64,000 nt of DNA from Paenibacillus ihbetae (GTDB lineage: Bacteria; Bacillota; Bacilli; Paenibacillales; Paenibacillaceae), in NCBI RefSeq assembly GCF_002741055.1, contig NZ_CP016809.1, forward strand, positions 868,001 through 932,000, given 5' to 3'. How positions within the stretch are numbered: the stretch's first letter is position 1; the number at the start of each line of letters is the position of its first letter. Below are positions 26,433 through 35,103 of the stretch, in pieces. The notes below the pieces were generated by a model, which was given only the letters and a program-made list of their open reading frames with translations, was not told the origin of the DNA and did no database searches. The translations under genes and the position numbers were made by a program.

Positions 26433-27986
26433 TTAAGGTGTGTATTGATACAGGTAATCCTGATTAATGAAATCCTCAGCGCCGCTGTTAGCAGGGAACA
26501 TCGCTTCCGCTACCCGGATCGCTTTCAGCATGCCTTTGGCTTTATTGACCGTCTCCTCATACTCCTTCTCGGGTACGGAATCCCAGACGATGCCGGCGCC
26601 GGCCTGAACATATGCTTTTCCCCCGCGGAAAATAATCGTCCGGATGGTGATGCAGGAATCCATGTTGCCGCCAAAGCCGAGATATCCGATCGCTCCGGCA
26701 TAAACGCCTCGGGCTTCCCGCTCCAGCTCCGCAATGATCTCCATCGCTCTGAGCTTCGGCGCGCCTGACACGGTTCCGGCCGGAAGGCAGGAAAGGAATG
26801 CATCGAAGAAGTCCTTATTCTCGCTGAGGCGTCCGGAAACCCCGGATACCATATGCATCACATGCGAGTATTTTTCAATCTCCATAAAGGTGTCGCATTT
26901 CACCGAGCCGAACTCCGATACGCGTCCGAGGTCGTTACGCCCCAGATCCACCAGCATCAGATGCTCCGCCCGCTCCTTCTCGTCTTGCAGCAGCTCCTCC
27001 GCCAGCAGCTGATCCTCGGCTTCGTCGATGCCTCTTGGCCGGGTTCCTGCAATCGGTCTCGTCTCTACGCGACGTCCATCAACCTTGACCAGCGCTTCCG
27101 GCGACGTCCCCACGATGATGTCGTCGTCCAATTTGAGGTAATACATATACGGCGAAGGATTCAGCGTGCGAAGCACGCGATAGACATGAAGCGGCGTTAC
27201 GTCCGTCTCAATATGAAACCGCTGGGAGAGCACGACCTGAAAAATATCGCCAGCCCGAATATACTCCTTCGCCTGCTCTACGTTGGCCATATATTTCTCT
27301 TTGGTCATGTTCGATTGAATATCTCCGAGCTCGACATCTGCCGGAATGCTTCTGGAATTCACATTCTCCCTCGGCCCGTCTTCCTGCAGCTGCTCCGCCG
27401 CCGCCTCGAGCCTGCGGCGTACATGGTCATACTTCTGACGAATGTCCTCGTCCGTATCCCCGTGCTCGACGTGCACGTTGCCGATAAGCATGATTTGCTG
27501 CTTCACGTGGTCGAACACGATGACCTGGTCACAGAACATGAACCGGATATCATCCATGCCCAAATCGTCGAGCGCATGCGCAGGCAGCTTCTCGTAATAC
27601 TGCAGCAGATCGTATCCGAAAAATCCGATCGCCCCGCCTGTAAAGGGAGGCATATCCTTGAGCTGCGGGCTGCGGTATTTTCGCAAGAGCGCCTTAAGCT
27701 CTTCTACCGGCTTTCCCTTCAGCACGGAACGCTCGCCGTTCATTTCGATTTCGATGCCGCCTTTTTTGCCGCGAATCATCAAGAAGGGATCTGTTCCGAT
27801 GAACGAATAGCGCGCCCATTGCACGCCGCCCTCTACGCTTTCAAGTAAAAATGCCCGCTTCCGCTCCGCATACCGCTGAAATAAGCGAATCGGCGTTTCC
27901 ATGTCGGCCAGCAATCGGATCGCTACCGGAATCAGATTATATTCGCCTGCCATTGCCACCACTTTCTCCATCGATGGATGTGCCAT
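26433..27986 (-). CDS. trpE: Anthranilate synthase component I
   Basis: Makes anthranilate from chorismate with ammonia supplied by a TrpG/PabA amidotransferase, not encoded here; in B. subtilis the shared subunit lies in the folate operon. 517 residues. The LLESVEGG tryptophan feedback site is in the N-terminal half, and the chorismate-binding half has SPEALVKVDGR, RPIAGTRPRG and LPAGTVSGAPKLRAMEII. ATG at 27984-27986 (MAHPSM) is chosen because GGAGGG is seven bases upstream, although the frame runs to 28058. The start lies 31 bases beyond the attenuator. Confidence 0.96.
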   Translation of the reverse strand: MAHPSMEKVVAMAGEYNLIPVAIRLLADMETPIRLFQRYAERKRAFLLESVEGGVQWARYSFIGTDPFLMIRGKKGGIEIEMNGERSVLKGKPVEELKALLRKYRSPQLKDMPPFTGGAIGFFGYDLLQYYEKLPAHALDDLGMDDIRFMFCDQVIVFDHVKQQIMLIGNVHVEHGDTDEDIRQKYDHVRRRLEAAAEQLQEDGPRENVNSRSIPADVELGDIQSNMTKEKYMANVEQAKEYIRAGDIFQVVLSQRFHIETDVTPLHVYRVLRTLNPSPYMYYLKLDDDIIVGTSPEALVKVDGRRVETRPIAGTRPRGIDEAEDQLLAEELLQDEKERAEHLMLVDLGRNDLGRVSEFGSVKCDTFMEIEKYSHVMHMVSGVSGRLSENKDFFDAFLSCLPAGTVSGAPKLRAMEIIAELEREARGVYAGAIGYLGFGGNMDSCITIRTIIFRGGKAYVQAGAGIVWDSVPEKEYEETVNKAKGMLKAIRVAEAMFPANSGAEDFINQDYLYQYTP

Positions 27987-28016
27987 GCCAAACCCTCCTT
28001 CATGATTGTCAAATAC

Positions 28017-28044
28017 AAAAAAACCTCTACCGAAGTAGAGGTTT
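28017..28044 (-). terminator. trp attenuator terminator
   Basis: Perfect 10-bp stem (AAACCTCTAC/GTAGAGGTTT) with a UUCG tetraloop, followed by a run of Ts continuing from the 3' arm, on the minus strand just upstream of trpE. Its 5' arm can instead pair with the TRAP-binding region about 260 bases upstream, giving an antiterminator. Confidence 0.9.
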
Positions 28045-28241
28045 GGTTCGTTCTGCATATGAGAATTGTTATTAAGAGCACGGTACAGAAATCCCCGAAG
28101 GCTTCACCAAATCCAATGCCGTGCTGTTCGTATACCTGACGCGACATAAAATGCGGCATCTGCCGGCATTCCTTCCGCCAAGTTAGAATAGCCCAATCAT
28201 GATCAATGAACCACGGATTCCTAATCCCGATATGAAATTGC

Positions 28242-28300
28242 CTAAAATGCTAACTCTGCTCTTCTCAACTCAACTCATCTGTGAAACCTAAACTCTACTC
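28242..28300 (-). promoter_or_regulatory. TRAP-binding site in the trp leader
   Basis: The leader RNA has ten GAG or UAG triplets: three at 28288-28300, then after an 11-base interruption seven between 28276 and 28242. Most are spaced by exactly two bases, the signature of trp RNA-binding attenuation protein (TRAP) targets. The stretch GTAGAG-TTTAG-GTTT (28298 to 28284) complements the 5' arm of the attenuator apart from a five-base bulge. When tryptophan-loaded TRAP binds, this antiterminator should be blocked, so transcription stops before trpE. The gene for TRAP (mtrB) is in this window. Confidence 0.88.
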
Positions 28301-28317
28301 AGCTATATTCTGATACC

Positions 28318-28347
28318 ACTATACAGGATGATGGCGGTAATCCGCAA
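28318..28347 (-). promoter_or_regulatory. Candidate internal promoter of the trp operon
   Basis: Minus strand TTGCGG (28342-28347), 18-base spacer, TATAGT (28318-28323), immediately after the aroH stop codon. Predicted start near 28311, about ten bases before the first TRAP triplet, the geometry of the B. subtilis trp promoter. Confidence 0.6.
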
Positions 28348-28350
28348 CCC

Positions 28351-28737
28351 TTAATTTTGCTTGTCGGCCCCCGCGCCGGACAAATCCGGGCGAAGCCGCT
28401 TCGCTTCGTTCAAATACACATGCTTGATCTCGCTCTGGCTCTTGTCGGTATTGACCTGCACCATGAAGCGGATACAGCGCGGAAGACTGCCCTTCACCGG
28501 TATTTCGACGGAGCACATCAAAGGCACGAGGTCCCAGCCCTCCAGCTGGCGGATGGCACGAGCAGGGAAGGCCGCGTCCAAATCCTGCGTCATCGTAATC
28601 CAGATGTTGCTTATATATTCCGGCTGAAGGTCGTTGCGCCTAACGATCTCTTCCAACAGGCGAAGCGTCTCCTGCAAAATCTCCTGCTCTTCATTGCGGG
28701 TCACCGTTGTGGCTCCCCGGATTCCCCGATTCATCAT
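28351..28737 (-). CDS. aroH: Chorismate mutase, AroH type
   Basis: Rearranges chorismate to prephenate for tyrosine and phenylalanine. A 128-residue monofunctional AroH-fold enzyme. RGIRGATTV at the N-terminus supplies the active-site Arg7, and FPARAIRQL and VPLMCSVEIPVKGSLPRCIRF (Arg near 90) complete the trimer-interface site. The ATG overlaps the aroB stop. The order aroC-aroB-aroH-trpE is as in B. subtilis. Confidence 0.96.
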   Translation of the reverse strand: MMNRGIRGATTVTRNEEQEILQETLRLLEEIVRRNDLQPEYISNIWITMTQDLDAAFPARAIRQLEGWDLVPLMCSVEIPVKGSLPRCIRFMVQVNTDKSQSEIKHVYLNEAKRLRPDLSGAGADKQN

Positions 28738-29834
28738 GTATTAACCTCTCCCTTCAGCTGTTCAACGACCGTTCGAACAGCATCGACCGGTACATCCTTG
28801 ACGATGCTGACTGACCCGATGGCCTCGGGGACGATAAACACCATCCGGCCTTCGGCGAATTTCTTGTCATGCTGCATCGCGTCCATAATGTCCTCGACCA
28901 TGATATCGGCAGGAAGCGTCACCGGGAGATTCAATGCCTGCAGCATGCCGACCGTCTCGGCATACAGGCTCTGGTCTCTTCCCAGCATGCCTGCCAGCAT
29001 AGCCGAGCCGGCCATTCCGATCGCAATCGCTTCCCCGTGAAGGAAACGTCCGTAACCACCGACAGCTTCGATCGCATGGCCGATCGTGTGGCCCAAATTA
29101 AGAATGGCGCGAAGACCGCCTTCCCGCTCGTCCTTGGAGACGACATCGGCTTTAATGGCACAGCCCCGCTCCAGGCCGTAGATCAACGTCTCCGGAACGA
29201 GCCCGAGCAGCTCCTCGGCATGATCCCGGCACCAATACGCGAAATCACGATCCAAAATGAGCCCGTGCTTCACCATTTCGGCGAGTCCGGACGAGACCTC
29301 GCGCGGCGGGAGAGACTTCAGCGTATCCACGTCATAGAGCACCATCGCCGGCTGGTGGAAGGCGCCGATCATGTTTTTGGCAAGCGGGTGGTTGACCGCA
29401 ACCTTGCCGCCCACGCTGCTGTCATGGGCGAGAATGGTCGTCGGGATCTGGACGAACGTGACCCCGCGCATATAAGTAGCCGCGACGAAGCCGGCGAGGT
29501 CGCCGACGACGCCTCCTCCGAGGGCAAACACCGCCGAGCTGCGGTCCAGCTTGCCGCGGATCGCGGTTGTCATAACCTCCTCGTACACTTGCAGCGATTT
29601 GGAGGATTCCCCGGACGGTACGGTATGCGTAACAACCGAGTAGCCTTCCGCTGTCAACGCTTGCTCAACCTGGGCCAAGTAATAAGGCGCTACCTTGTCA
29701 TCCGTTACGATCAGCTGGGGGCTCTTGACGCTAATGCCGTGCTTTCGGCTCAGTTCCCCGATCGAATCCATTATCCCTGAGCCGATATAGATGGGGTATG
29801 AGCGCTCTCCCAATTCAACTCGCAGCGTCCTCAT
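28734..29834 (-). CDS. aroB: 3-dehydroquinate synthase
   Basis: NAD- and metal-dependent cyclisation of DAHP in the shikimate pathway. 366 residues. The NAD loop FALGGGVVGDLAGFVAATYMRG is near residue 105, with DSSVGGKVAVNHPLAKN near residue 140. Zinc ligands are in the Glu of SSGLAEMVKHG and in LNLGHTIGHAIE and LHGEAIAIGM. Two bases separate it from aroC. Confidence 0.97.
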   Translation of the reverse strand: MRTLRVELGERSYPIYIGSGIMDSIGELSRKHGISVKSPQLIVTDDKVAPYYLAQVEQALTAEGYSVVTHTVPSGESSKSLQVYEEVMTTAIRGKLDRSSAVFALGGGVVGDLAGFVAATYMRGVTFVQIPTTILAHDSSVGGKVAVNHPLAKNMIGAFHQPAMVLYDVDTLKSLPPREVSSGLAEMVKHGLILDRDFAYWCRDHAEELLGLVPETLIYGLERGCAIKADVVSKDEREGGLRAILNLGHTIGHAIEAVGGYGRFLHGEAIAIGMAGSAMLAGMLGRDQSLYAETVGMLQALNLPVTLPADIMVEDIMDAMQHDKKFAEGRMVFIVPEAIGSVSIVKDVPVDAVRTVVEQLKGEVNT

Positions 29835-29835
29835 C

Positions 29836-31005
29836 TTAGTAGCTCTCCAGCTGCTTCAGGTAGTTTTGGTAATTCGCATGGATCTCCTCCATCGAATCGC
29901 CGCCGAATTTCTCCAGGAACGCTTTGGCTACCTCCCATGTGACGACATGCTCCATGACGACGCTGGCCGCAGGGACCGCACATGCATCCGAGCGTTCCAC
30001 CTGGGCGGTAAAAGGCTCCTTCGTATCGATATCCACGCTTTGAAGCGGCTTATACAGCGTTGGGATCGGCTTCATGACGCCGCGGACAACGATCGGCATG
30101 CCGTTGGTCATCCCGCCCTCGAAGCCGCCCAAGCGATTGGTCGCGCGGTAGTAGCCGCGTTCCTCGCTGTACATGATCTCGTCATGCACCTGGGAGCCGC
30201 GAAGCTCTCCGGCTTCAAATCCGATGCCGACCTCGACGCCCTTAAAGGCATTGATCGACATCACGCCCTGGGCGATGCGGCCGTCAAGCTTGCGGTCATA
30301 CTGCACATGGCTGCCAAGGCCGACCGGCAATCCCTCGATAATGCACTCGACGACGCCGCCGATGGAATCGCCCTCCTGCTTGATTTGGTCAATATAGGCT
30401 TCCATCTTCTTCTCCGTCTCAGCATCAACGACCCGGACCGAGGAGGCCTCCGTGCGCTCGATCAGCTCGTCAATCGGGAGATTGTGCGGAGGCGCCTCAA
30501 TCTCGCCGATCCGGATGACCTGTCCCGCCACCTTCACGCCGAACTGCTCCAGAAACTGTCTGGCGATGGCGCCGACGGCTACCCGTACGGTCGTCTCCCG
30601 CGCGCTGGAGCGCTCCAGCACGTTGCGCAGATCCTTCAGGTTATATTTCAACCCGCCGTTCAGATCCGCATGGCCGGGTCTTGGGCGGTGCACACGCCGC
30701 TTCGCTTCGTCATTGCCTTCGATCGGCTCCACATTCATGATGTTTCTCCAGTGCGTCCAGTCCTTGTTCTCCACGACAAGCGCAACCGGCGCGCCGGTCG
30801 TATATCCGTGGCGCACTCCCCCGAGAATCTGGGCCGTATCCTTCTCGATCTGCATGCGCCGTCCGCGGCCGTATCCCTTCTGGCGCCGGTGCAGCTGAAA
30901 ATTCAGCGCATCGAAATCGATCTTCATATTGCTCGGAAGCCCTTCGATAATCGTAGTCAGCTGAGGCCCGTGCGTTTCTCCCGCCGTTAGAAAACGTAAA
31001 CTCAT
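29836..31005 (-). CDS. aroC: Chorismate synthase
   Basis: Final step to chorismate, FMN dependent. 389 residues starting [16 protein letters not shown], with [13 protein letters not shown] near residue 45, [13 protein letters not shown] near residue 110, [16 protein letters not shown] near residue 132, and [13 protein letters not shown] near residue 300. First gene of the supra-operon, with AAAGGGGG ribosome site and a sigma-A promoter 65-90 bases upstream. Called aroF in B. subtilis. Confidence 0.97.
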   Translation of the reverse strand: MSLRFLTAGETHGPQLTTIIEGLPSNMKIDFDALNFQLHRRQKGYGRGRRMQIEKDTAQILGGVRHGYTTGAPVALVVENKDWTHWRNIMNVEPIEGNDEAKRRVHRPRPGHADLNGGLKYNLKDLRNVLERSSARETTVRVAVGAIARQFLEQFGVKVAGQVIRIGEIEAPPHNLPIDELIERTEASSVRVVDAETEKKMEAYIDQIKQEGDSIGGVVECIIEGLPVGLGSHVQYDRKLDGRIAQGVMSINAFKGVEVGIGFEAGELRGSQVHDEIMYSEERGYYRATNRLGGFEGGMTNGMPIVVRGVMKPIPTLYKPLQSVDIDTKEPFTAQVERSDACAVPAASVVMEHVVTWEVAKAFLEKFGGDSMEEIHANYQNYLKQLESY

Positions 31006-31069
31006 GATGCTTTTCCCCCTTTAAACTTTTAAGCGTTAAAACGCTAAAATCCGTAAATATCTTCTGATC

Positions 31070-31098
31070 ATTATAGTATAGCTAATACGCTTTGACAA
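31070..31098 (-). promoter_or_regulatory. Sigma-A promoter of the aro/trp supra-operon
   Basis: Minus strand TTGTCA (31093-31098), 17-base spacer, perfect TATAAT (31070-31075). The leader then has a small inverted repeat AGCGTT-AA-AACGCT (31030-31045), which could be an operator or a weak hairpin. Confidence 0.8.
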
Positions 31099-31117
31099 GA
31101 ATCCCTCTATACAGCAA

Positions 31118-31150
31118 AAGCGCCTCTCATCCCCGGATGGAAAAGCGCTT
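31118..31150 (-). terminator. Possible terminator after cheR
   Basis: Imperfect hairpin with AAGCGC/GCGCTT outer and CATCC/GGATG inner pairs, followed by TTTT on the minus strand, in the cheR-aroC gap. The T-run is short, so confidence is modest. The rest of the 31151-31256 stretch shows no gene. Confidence 0.5.
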
Positions 31151-31256
31151 CGCCTTTATGGTCAGCCTGCTCGCGCACCGCGATTGCCAACCATGATTGG
31201 ATGGTATCGATCCTGATCCCGGCTGCTCGCTCCGGCGCAGCTTCGCACACAGTGAG

Positions 31257-32057
31257 CTAGAGCTTCCGGTAAAAAAACGTTTCATTGCTCTCCAAGCCGT
31301 ATTGGCCCGGATTGAAGATTTGCTCGGTGCTGCCCACAAACAGAAATCCGCCGGGCTTCAGACTTGCCGCAAACTTCATGTACAGCTTATGCTTGGCATC
31401 CTCTGTAAAATAAATCATGACATTCCGGCACACGATCAGATCGAAGCCGGTCTCGAACCGGTCCGTCAACAAGTTCTGCTTCTGGAAAACGATCTCCTTC
31501 TTCAGACTGTCGCTGAACCGGTACAGGGCGCCTTCTTCCGTGAAATACCGCGAGGCAACCTCCTGCGGCACGTCCTTTAGCGAACGCTCCAGATACATTC
31601 CTTCCTTCGCCTTCTGCAGCGCTCCTTCATCGATATCGCTTGCCGTAATGCGCGCCCGGTTCAGCAGCTTCTTCTCCGCCAAAATCATCGCAAGGGTATA
31701 CGGCTCCTCGCCCGTAGAGCAGGCTGCGCTCCACAGCTTAAGCGTACCCGGGTTCTGCTCGGCGATGGAGGGTAAAATCTTCTCTTTCAAAATTTCCCAC
31801 CGGTTCGGGTTTCGCCAGAACTCTGATACGTTGATCGTCATCCGGTCCAGAAACTCGTGAAATAGCGGCTTGTCCTTCATCATCGCATCGTAAAATGCCG
31901 CAAAGGTCGAGTAGCCCTTCTTGTTGCGCAGCGTCGTCAGCCGCCGTTTCATCTGCGCTTCCTTGTAATCGGCCAGATTGATTCCCGTGCTCCGCTCGAT
32001 GCTGCGGACAAAGCCGACATAATCCTGGTCCTCCGTCAATAGTCCATGTTCCGTCAT
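31257..32057 (-). CDS. cheR: CheR-type protein-glutamate O-methyltransferase
   Basis: Methylates glutamates on chemoreceptors using SAM. 266 residues. The N-terminal CheR helical domain (residues 5-75) contains ADYKEAQMKRRLTTLRNKKG. The SAM domain has the glycine-poor loop LWSAACSTGEEPYTLAMIL near residue 108, ITASDIDEGAL near residue 138, FDLIVCRNVMIYF near residue 208, and the FLFVGSTEQI end. The ndk-cheR-aroC order is as in B. subtilis, far from the main chemotaxis genes. Confidence 0.95.
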   Translation of the reverse strand: MTEHGLLTEDQDYVGFVRSIERSTGINLADYKEAQMKRRLTTLRNKKGYSTFAAFYDAMMKDKPLFHEFLDRMTINVSEFWRNPNRWEILKEKILPSIAEQNPGTLKLWSAACSTGEEPYTLAMILAEKKLLNRARITASDIDEGALQKAKEGMYLERSLKDVPQEVASRYFTEEGALYRFSDSLKKEIVFQKQNLLTDRFETGFDLIVCRNVMIYFTEDAKHKLYMKFAASLKPGGFLFVGSTEQIFNPGQYGLESNETFFYRKL

Positions 32058-32111
32058 GTTATCATCCTGTTACTGTAAATTATTCTGACCTGCTTAGCAA
32101 TTCCTGTTCGG

Positions 32112-32555
32112 CTACAGCCAAGGAGCAAGCGTTTTCTCATATTGCACCAGCTCCGACTCATCGAAAAAGTTGGCGATCTCGCGCTGCGCGCTCTCCGGCG
32201 AATCCGATCCGTGGATCAGATTATGCGGCGTATGGGAGGCAAAGTCGCCGCGGATCGTACCCGGCTGCGCTTCCTTCACATTCGTTTTGCCGATGACCTG
32301 ACGGGACAGGGCGATAATGTCATCGCCTTCCCATACCATCGCGAATACCGGTCCCGAAGTAATAAAGCCGACGAGATTATCGTAGAAATCCTTACCTTCA
32401 TGCTCCGCATAATGGCGCTTTGCCTGCTCGTCCGAAATCTGCAGAAACTTGCCGGCAACCATTTTGAAGCCTTTATCCTCCAAACGGCCGACGATGCGGC
32501 CGATCAATCCGCGCTGGACCCCATCCGGCTTAATCATTAAAAAAGTACGTTCCAT
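32112..32555 (-). CDS. ndk: Nucleoside diphosphate kinase
   Basis: Equilibrates nucleoside di- and triphosphates through a phosphohistidine. 147 residues from [16 protein letters not shown]. The catalytic His is in [12 protein letters not shown] near residue 115, and RPFFxxL is represented by the [18 protein letters not shown] segment. Two other starts three to four codons upstream are possible; ATG at 32562-32564 has AGAGAGG six bases upstream, so the real N-terminus may be MRAMERT. Confidence 0.95.
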   Translation of the reverse strand: MERTFLMIKPDGVQRGLIGRIVGRLEDKGFKMVAGKFLQISDEQAKRHYAEHEGKDFYDNLVGFITSGPVFAMVWEGDDIIALSRQVIGKTNVKEAQPGTIRGDFASHTPHNLIHGSDSPESAQREIANFFDESELVQYEKTLAPWL

Positions 32556-32664
32556 TGCCCTCATCACTTTCCTCTCCTGCCAGGATATTGAACAATCTTG
32601 CCATGCTCATGTGATGTTACATGTGTACCCTTATTTTAACAGAAAGCGTCTCCTGCCGATATGA

Positions 32665-33639
32665 CTAATATGACCGCTTGGTTATAAAATGTGCGATATC
32701 CTTCAGCTGTTTTCTCGTCTTGATGTCCGGGAGGTCCGCCAAGGCGTCCAGCGCCTTCGCGATATACCGGTCCGCCAGCGCTTCCGATCTGGCGATCCCG
32801 CTGCTCGACGTCACAAGCTTAACGGCTTCGGTAACGTCGCACTGGCCGTTCAGCGCATGGATCCGGTCCAGCTCTTTCAGCAGCGGCTCCCTGCGCTCGG
32901 GATCCTCGAGGGCATAGATGACCGGGAGCGTGATATTCCCTTGGCGCATGTCGCTTCCCGGCGGCTTGCCGATCTGCTTCTCGCTGCCGCACAGGTCCAG
33001 GAGGTCGTCCTGGATCTGAAAGGCCATTCCGACATTGTAGCCGAACCTGTACAGGCTGGCCGCGATTCTCCGGTCCGCATCGGCGGCCAGCGCTCCGAGC
33101 TGGCAGCTGATCGCGATCAGGAGGGAGGTTTTGCGGCGGATACGCAGCAGGTACCTTCTGACATCCTGCGAGACATTAAAGAAATCGCGGATTTGCTCCA
33201 TCTCGCCGATGGACATCTCAACCATGGCTTTGGCCAGAATTTGATGAATTTCCGGCTGCTTCAGCCGGGTGGTCAAATCCAGCGCCTTGCCGTATATGTA
33301 ATCGCCGGTGTACATCGCGATCCGATTGTCCCATTTCGCTTTTACCGTCGGCTTCCCCCGGCGCGTGCTGGCATCATCGATCACGTCGTCATGCACCAGA
33401 GAAGCGCTGTGAATCAGCTCCAGAGGTACGGCAACATGCTTCAGCTTCTCAATGTCATAGCTGCCGAACTTGCCGCCCATCAGAACGAAAACGGGACGAA
33501 GCCGCTTGCCGCCCGCCCGGAGCAGATGCAGCGAGGTCTCCGTCAGTTCCGGACTGTCGCCTTCCACACTGCGGTACAGCTCTTTTTCAATGACATCCAT
33601 ATCTTTTTTAAGAGTTCCGAATATATCAAATCGTTTCAT
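32665..33639 (-). CDS. hepT: Heptaprenyl diphosphate synthase component II
   Basis: Trans-isoprenyl diphosphate synthase making the menaquinone side chain together with HepS. 324 residues. The first Asp-rich motif is LVHDDVIDDASTRRG near residue 82, and the second is FQIQDDLLDLCGSEKQIGKPPGSD near residue 210. It overlaps the mqnA stop as ATGA. In B. subtilis it is gerCC/hepT and follows menG directly; here three menaquinone genes are inserted between them. Confidence 0.95.
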   Translation of the reverse strand: MKRFDIFGTLKKDMDVIEKELYRSVEGDSPELTETSLHLLRAGGKRLRPVFVLMGGKFGSYDIEKLKHVAVPLELIHSASLVHDDVIDDASTRRGKPTVKAKWDNRIAMYTGDYIYGKALDLTTRLKQPEIHQILAKAMVEMSIGEMEQIRDFFNVSQDVRRYLLRIRRKTSLLIAISCQLGALAADADRRIAASLYRFGYNVGMAFQIQDDLLDLCGSEKQIGKPPGSDMRQGNITLPVIYALEDPERREPLLKELDRIHALNGQCDVTEAVKLVTSSSGIARSEALADRYIAKALDALADLPDIKTRKQLKDIAHFITKRSY

Positions 33640-34508
33640 TTCTTCACCCGCACGCTTCGTTTCTCATTCCACAGCTCCGGCACGACGAGATGATCCAGCA
33701 GGCCGAGCTCATAAGCGAATTTGAAATATAAGCGAAGTCCTTCCTGTTGTCGTTCATCAAAATCGTAGCACAGGTTCGTAAAATAATGCTGCCAGTAGGC
33801 TGCGCTTCCCCCGATCCGGCTGACCGCCTCCTCAACGATCGGGGTCAAATCGCTCAAGCTCCGCCGCTTGCTGTCAAGGAACATATCGGCGATCTCCGCC
33901 ATGCCTTCCGGATCACGCTCCACGGCGTCCCGGTTCACCGCCCAGACGGCAAACGTCATGCTGCACCCCGTCCAATCCTTCCACCACTGGCCGAGATCCG
34001 TTCTGTAATATTCCGTATTGCTCCATGAAGCCCGAATCGCATGATCGCCGATTAAGAGGGCCGCATCCGCTTGAGCCATCATCTCGGTCAGATCCGGCTC
34101 GCAGGTGATGTAGGAATAGGAGCCGCCGAGCGATTTTTCCAACAGGATCTTCAATAAGTTGATCGACGTTGCCGACGTATTCGTAAGCGCGACCTTGGCT
34201 TCCTTCAGCTCCGGAAGCGGCACCTTCGTAAACAAGAAGATCGAGTTAACCGCCCCGTCCGCGCTGACGGATAAATCCGGCAGAAGCAGCAAGCGATCCG
34301 CAACCTCCGCATAGGCGAACGAGGATAATGCGCCGATGTGGATGCTGCCCTCATGCATTCTCCGGTTGAGCTCGGCCGGAACGGCCGCGACCATTTCCGC
34401 CTGCGTGCCGAGCGCTGCAGGATCCACATAATGAAACACGGGCCAAGCGTTGGTATAACTGATCTTGCCGATGATGGTTTTGTTGTCTTCCCCCGGCATA
34501 TTAGTCAC
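33636..34508 (-). CDS. mqnA: Chorismate dehydratase MqnA (futalosine pathway)
   Basis: A periplasmic-binding-protein-like fold enzyme that dehydrates chorismate to 3-[(1-carboxyvinyl)oxy]benzoate, the committed step of the futalosine menaquinone route. 290 residues. Family marks are IGKISYTNAWPVF at the N-terminus, IHIGALSSFAYAE near residue 57, VALTNTSATSINLLKILLE near residue 105, and ALLIGDHAIRASW near residue 150. There is no signal peptide, as expected for this cytoplasmic family. It overlaps ubiX by eight bases. The product is used in sequence by MqnB-D, not in this window. Confidence 0.92.
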   Translation of the reverse strand: MTNMPGEDNKTIIGKISYTNAWPVFHYVDPAALGTQAEMVAAVPAELNRRMHEGSIHIGALSSFAYAEVADRLLLLPDLSVSADGAVNSIFLFTKVPLPELKEAKVALTNTSATSINLLKILLEKSLGGSYSYITCEPDLTEMMAQADAALLIGDHAIRASWSNTEYYRTDLGQWWKDWTGCSMTFAVWAVNRDAVERDPEGMAEIADMFLDSKRRSLSDLTPIVEEAVSRIGGSAAYWQHYFTNLCYDFDERQQEGLRLYFKFAYELGLLDHLVVPELWNEKRSVRVKK

Positions 34509-35103
34509 CCCATCTTTTATACAAATGATGTTCGATTCTCAAGCTGTCCAGTACTTTGCCCACCATAAAATTCACGATATCATCGAGCGTTTGCGGCCCG
34601 AAGTAAAATGCCGGCATCGCCGGAATAATCTTTACGCCGAGCCGGGCCAGCGTCAGCATGTTCTCCAGATGGATCGCATGCAGCGGCGTTTCCCTCGGAA
34701 CGAGCACGAGCGGACGCCCTTCCTTCATCATGACGTCGGCGGCCCGTCCCATCAAATTGTCGGAAGCCCCGTGGGCCACCGAAGACAAGGTCCCCATGGA
34801 GCATGGCATAATGATCATGCCCTCGACCAGATAGGAGCCGCTGGCAATGGTGGCCCCGATATCGGCGATCGGATGATAAACGACCTGTCCCTCATATCCT
34901 CCGAAGCGCTCGAGAACGGCAGCCTCCCGGCTTGCCGCTTCAAAGCCCAGCTCCTCTTTCAGCACGCGCCAACCGGCATTCGTGATGACGAGGTGGACGT
35001 CATATCCAAGCGAGAGCAGGCTTTCCGTGAGACGCACGCCGTATATGCTTCCGCTTGCGCCCGTAATCCCGACGACCCAGCTTTTTTTCCTCACGGCCTC
35101 CAT
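34501..35103 (-). CDS. ubiX: Flavin prenyltransferase UbiX (MqnM role)
   Basis: Prenylates FMN to make the cofactor of UbiD-type decarboxylases. 200 residues. Motifs are VGITGASGSIYGVRL at residue 8, MIIMPCSMGTLSSVAHG near residue 100, VLVPRETPLHAIHLENML near residue 130, and a C-terminal PAFYFGPQTLDDIVNFMVGK. ATG at 35101-35103 overlaps the UbiA stop codon; a TTG one codon earlier is less likely. In the futalosine pathway UbiX serves the UbiD-like decarboxylase that acts on the prenylated naphthoate. Confidence 0.93.
   Translation of the reverse strand: MEAVRKKSWVVGITGASGSIYGVRLTESLLSLGYDVHLVITNAGWRVLKEELGFEAASREAAVLERFGGYEGQVVYHPIADIGATIASGSYLVEGMIIMPCSMGTLSSVAHGASDNLMGRAADVMMKEGRPLVLVPRETPLHAIHLENMLTLARLGVKIIPAMPAFYFGPQTLDDIVNFMVGKVLDSLRIEHHLYKRWGD

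Noticed and set aside
32568..32664. Spacer between ndk and hepT checked for RNA elements
   Set aside because: No terminator, promoter or structured motif stood out.
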